A stretch of 64,000 bases of DNA from Bacillota bacterium (GTDB lineage: Bacteria; Bacillota; Bacilli; Paenibacillales; Paenibacillaceae): contig JAEWAQ010000038.1 of the NCBI GenBank assembly GCA_023391635.1, positions 57,038-121,037 on the forward strand. The letters are read 5' to 3'. Of the stretch, positions 62,532-64,000 are shown one piece after another. The first letter of the stretch is position 1, and each line of letters starts with the position of its first letter. The position numbers and the translations under genes were made by a program. The notes below the pieces were generated by a model that was given only the letters and a program-made list of their open reading frames with translations, searched no databases and had not been told where the DNA came from.

Positions 62532-62942
62532 CTATGGCAGCATTTCGGCGGGAACGATCAACGATTGACCGGCTCGCAGCGATGAATCGTTCAATTGATT
62601 GCGGTCAGCTAGCAATTGAACGGCATACCGCGTGTCCATAGAAGGTTTCTTCACGGCATCGGCCAAGCTCCATAGCGTGTCGCCAGTATCGGCGTATATA
62701 ACGGATTCCGCTGACGTGACGGGAGAGACGCTGTCCGAGGACGCGAACGATCTCACGAGCACGAATCCACTGAATAGAATTGCGAAAGCAAGCAGGAAGA
62801 ACATCGCGCGGGCCACCGCCATCAGCTTAACGCCGCCTTGATGGCCGGATGGACGAGACGCGGCATGCCGACCGGCAGCAGATTGGATACGAACTTTATT
62901 CGAAGAAACCGTATTGGCGCTTAATGCCCAAGTTTGAATCAT
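62532..62942 (-). CDS. yneA: YneA-like SOS cell-division suppressor with LysM domain
   Basis: The protein has an N-terminal cytoplasmic part of about 42 residues, one membrane segment (ARAMFFLLAFAILFSGFVLV) and an extracytoplasmic LysM domain (ADTGDTLWSLADAVKKPS to RAGQSLIVP). YneA delays septation during the SOS response in B. subtilis and shares the divergent lexA locus. ATG 62942 has GGAGTGAG upstream; a second ATG at about 62822 (MAVARAMFF) would give a length closer to B. subtilis YneA (about 105 residues). Promoter and LexA boxes lie directly upstream. Confidence 0.88.
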   Translation of the reverse strand: MIQTWALSANTVSSNKVRIQSAAGRHAASRPSGHQGGVKLMAVARAMFFLLAFAILFSGFVLVRSFASSDSVSPVTSAESVIYADTGDTLWSLADAVKKPSMDTRYAVQLLADRNQLNDSSLRAGQSLIVPAEMLP

Positions 62943-62954
62943 CGCACTCACTCC

Positions 62955-63057
62955 AAACGTTTGTTCTGGTTGTAGAGTACCACGAACATACGTTTGAGTC
63001 AACAAATATTTTGGAACGCCTGTTCCGAAGAACGAATGTTTGTGCGAACTTCGGTTC
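62955..63057. promoter_or_regulatory. Array of five LexA boxes between yneA and lexA
   Basis: Boxes at 62955-62966 (minus), 62984-62995 (GAACATACGTTT), 63014-63025 (GAACGCCTGTTC), 63030-63041 (GAACGAATGTTT) and 63046-63057 (GAACTTCGGTTC). Spacing is 29, 30, 16 and 16 bases. Two match GAAC-N4-GTTC fully, three with one mismatch. They cover both promoters. Confidence 0.85.
62974..63002 (-). promoter_or_regulatory. yneA promoter
   Basis: On the minus strand TTGACT (63002-62997) and TACTCT (62979-62974) are 17 bases apart. A LexA box (62984-62995) lies in the spacer. Confidence 0.75.
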
Positions 63058-63068
63058 TGTGTTATAAT
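63040..63068 (+). promoter_or_regulatory. lexA promoter
   Basis: TTGTGC (63040-63045) and TATAAT (63063-63068) are 17 bases apart. A perfect LexA box fills the spacer and another overlaps the -35, allowing autorepression. Confidence 0.75.
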
Positions 63069-63103
63069 TTGTCATCATGAGCGATTGATTAGGAGGGACA
63101 CAC

Positions 63104-63724
63104 GTGTCCAAAATGTCCAACCGCCAAAATGCGATCCTTGAATTCATTAAGAGAGAAGTCCGCGAGAGAGGCTATCCCCCTTCCGTCCGGGAGATCGGCG
63201 AAGCGGTCGGGCTCGCTTCCAGTTCCACCGTACACGGCCACCTGGACCGGCTGGAGAAGAAAGGCTTGATCCGCAGAGACCCGACCAAGCCGCGCGCTAT
63301 CGAGATTTTGGATGGAGACGACCTGCCGGAGCGGCTTCCTTCTTCCGTCCGTCATATTCCGCTCGTCGGCAAAGTCACGGCAGGCGTGCCGATCACGGCA
63401 ACGGAGAATATCGAAGAGTTCTTTCCCGTCCCCACCCAGATGGTCGGAGACCAGCCGGTGTTCATGCTCTCCGTCATGGGCGACAGCATGATCGAAGTCG
63501 GCATTAACGATGGCGACTACGTCATCGTGCGCCAACAGCAGACCGCCAACAACGGCGATATCGTCGTGGCGATGACGGAAGAGAACGAAGCGACGGTCAA
63601 GACCTTCTACAAGGAGCGTGACCATATTCGCCTGCAGCCGGAGAATTCCGCACTTCAGCCGCTGCGGCTGAAGCACGTCAGCATCCTCGGCCGCGTCATC
63701 GGCCTTATACGTACGTTTATGTAA
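63104..63724 (+). CDS. lexA: SOS repressor LexA
   Basis: A 206-residue LexA: winged helix-turn-helix in residues 1-65 (SVREIGEAVGLASSSTVHGH), and a self-cleaving domain with the Ala93-Gly94 scissile bond in VTAGVP, Ser128 in MGDSMIEVG and Lys166 in EATVKTFYK. RecA filaments trigger cleavage after DNA damage. The start is GTG 63104 with AGGAGGGAC upstream. It is divergent from yneA and followed by its own terminator. Confidence 0.97.
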   Translation: MSKMSNRQNAILEFIKREVRERGYPPSVREIGEAVGLASSSTVHGHLDRLEKKGLIRRDPTKPRAIEILDGDDLPERLPSSVRHIPLVGKVTAGVPITATENIEEFFPVPTQMVGDQPVFMLSVMGDSMIEVGINDGDYVIVRQQQTANNGDIVVAMTEENEATVKTFYKERDHIRLQPENSALQPLRLKHVSILGRVIGLIRTFM

Positions 63725-63762
63725 TCTTCGTGTATGCCAGACAAGCCAATCAAATTTCGTTG

Positions 63763-63786
63763 AACCACCCGTCTCCGGGTGGTTTT
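63763..63786 (+). terminator. Intrinsic terminator of lexA
   Basis: A 9-bp stem AACCACCCG/CGGGTGGTT with a four-base loop, followed by TTTT. Confidence 0.9.
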
Positions 63787-63821
63787 CCATTATTATAGAA
63801 GTAGTCTCCGCATCAGCACCG

Positions 63822-63873
63822 ATTATTGCGCTTCTGCGCCATTATTTCCACCGATCCCCGCCCCAATCCCGCC
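63822..63873 (+). repeat. Degenerate copy of the 50-bp repeat
   Basis: ATTATTGCGCTTCTGCGCC, then TTTCCACCG and CCCCGCC, parallel the 51501 array unit (ATTAGTCGCTCTACGCGCC, TTCCCC, CCCGCC). The next ATTAG follows 52 bases later. Roughly 70 percent identity by eye. Confidence 0.45.
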
Positions 63874-63894
63874 ATTAGTTATGATGAACGTGGG

Positions 63895-64000
63895 ACGGCT
63901 CCGTTTGCAAATCGTAGGTTAAAATGGAAGTAGGACCAACCATTTCAGAGCTACATGCAAAGGAGCCGTTACAGTGAAGCATACCACAAAATACGTCGGT
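63895..64000 (+). mobile_element. Left end of an IS110-family element, partial
   Basis: The element runs off the right edge. Its non-coding left end includes ACGGCTCCGTTTGCA (63895-63909) and the near-complement TGCAAAGGAGCCGT (63956-63969); the latter contains the ribosome site of the transposase. The true left boundary may be some bases further left, near 63870, directly at the degenerate 50-bp repeat. IS110 elements carry a guide (bridge) RNA in a non-coding end; this stretch may include part of it. Confidence 0.55.
63974..64000 (+). CDS. IS110-family transposase, N-terminal fragment
   Basis: GTG 63974 with AAAGGAGC upstream opens a frame of nine visible codons (MKHTTKYVG) before the window ends. 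This opening is characteristic of IS110-family DEDD transposases, which continue LDVSK with the first catalytic Asp. The call rests on these nine residues, the ribosome site and the repeat-rich upstream region. Confidence 0.6.

Overview
The window looks like chromosome of a spore-forming, aerobic to facultative member of the Bacillota, most likely Paenibacillaceae (a Paenibacillus or Cohnella type). The evidence is a GC content in the mid-50s, strong AGGAGG-type ribosome sites, spore genes (a four-gene ger operon and tlp), and close kinship with Bacillus subtilis proteins (YkpA, YfiT, MrfA/MrfB, LexA, YneA, YnzC, YprB). No rRNA, tRNA or CRISPR array was seen. Placement below family level is not possible by eye.

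Layout. 1-3480: end of a REC-HPt protein, an OmpR-type regulator and a membrane GGDEF/EAL protein. 3475-9296: yfiT-hisC, the ABC-F protein ykpA, a HemAT oxygen sensor and a membrane metallophosphoesterase. 9354-15555: a MacB-type efflux set (adaptor, ATPase, permease) with an ECF sigma factor, divergent from a two-component system. 15545-19973: a DUF2935 protein, an AT-richer patch with dispersed repeats and a transposase-derived gene under a double LexA operator, then small conserved genes. 19991-25954: a two-gene 2-oxoacid:ferredoxin oxidoreductase, an orphan ABC ATPase, a small SOS gene and a HAD phosphatase. 26044-35434: a membrane hydrolase, thyA-dfrA, a Uma2 protein, the pdhABCD operon and an esterase. 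35579-39724: ger operon with a leader peptide. 39689-46166: protein phosphatase, TRIC channel, thiN, SGNH hydrolase, a second two-component system and a Ser/Thr kinase fusion. 46325-55763: one long minus-strand block rich in DNA-repair genes (mrfA-mrfB, a HAD gene, fpg, endonuclease IV, a cyclic-phosphate receiver protein, thioredoxin, ABC ATPase, rRNA-type methyltransferase). 56026-60542: tlp, metH and mtnD. 60649-63724: HAD, membrane protein, ynzC, yneA and lexA. The right edge is the start of an IS110-family element.

How it fits together. The strongest theme is DNA damage. lexA and yneA diverge from a region with five LexA boxes, and two distant genes carry the same promoter plan: one LexA box in the -35/-10 spacer and a second just after the -10. 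One is an IS1595-like transposase that keeps its zinc ribbon and helix-turn-helix but has lost its first catalytic Asp, so it looks like a domesticated, SOS-induced DNA-binding protein. The other encodes an unknown 76-residue protein. Other points of interest are a 50-bp tandem repeat and a linked 25-bp dispersed repeat, a ribosome-site-masking hairpin in the IS110 element, and a leader peptide before the ger operon.
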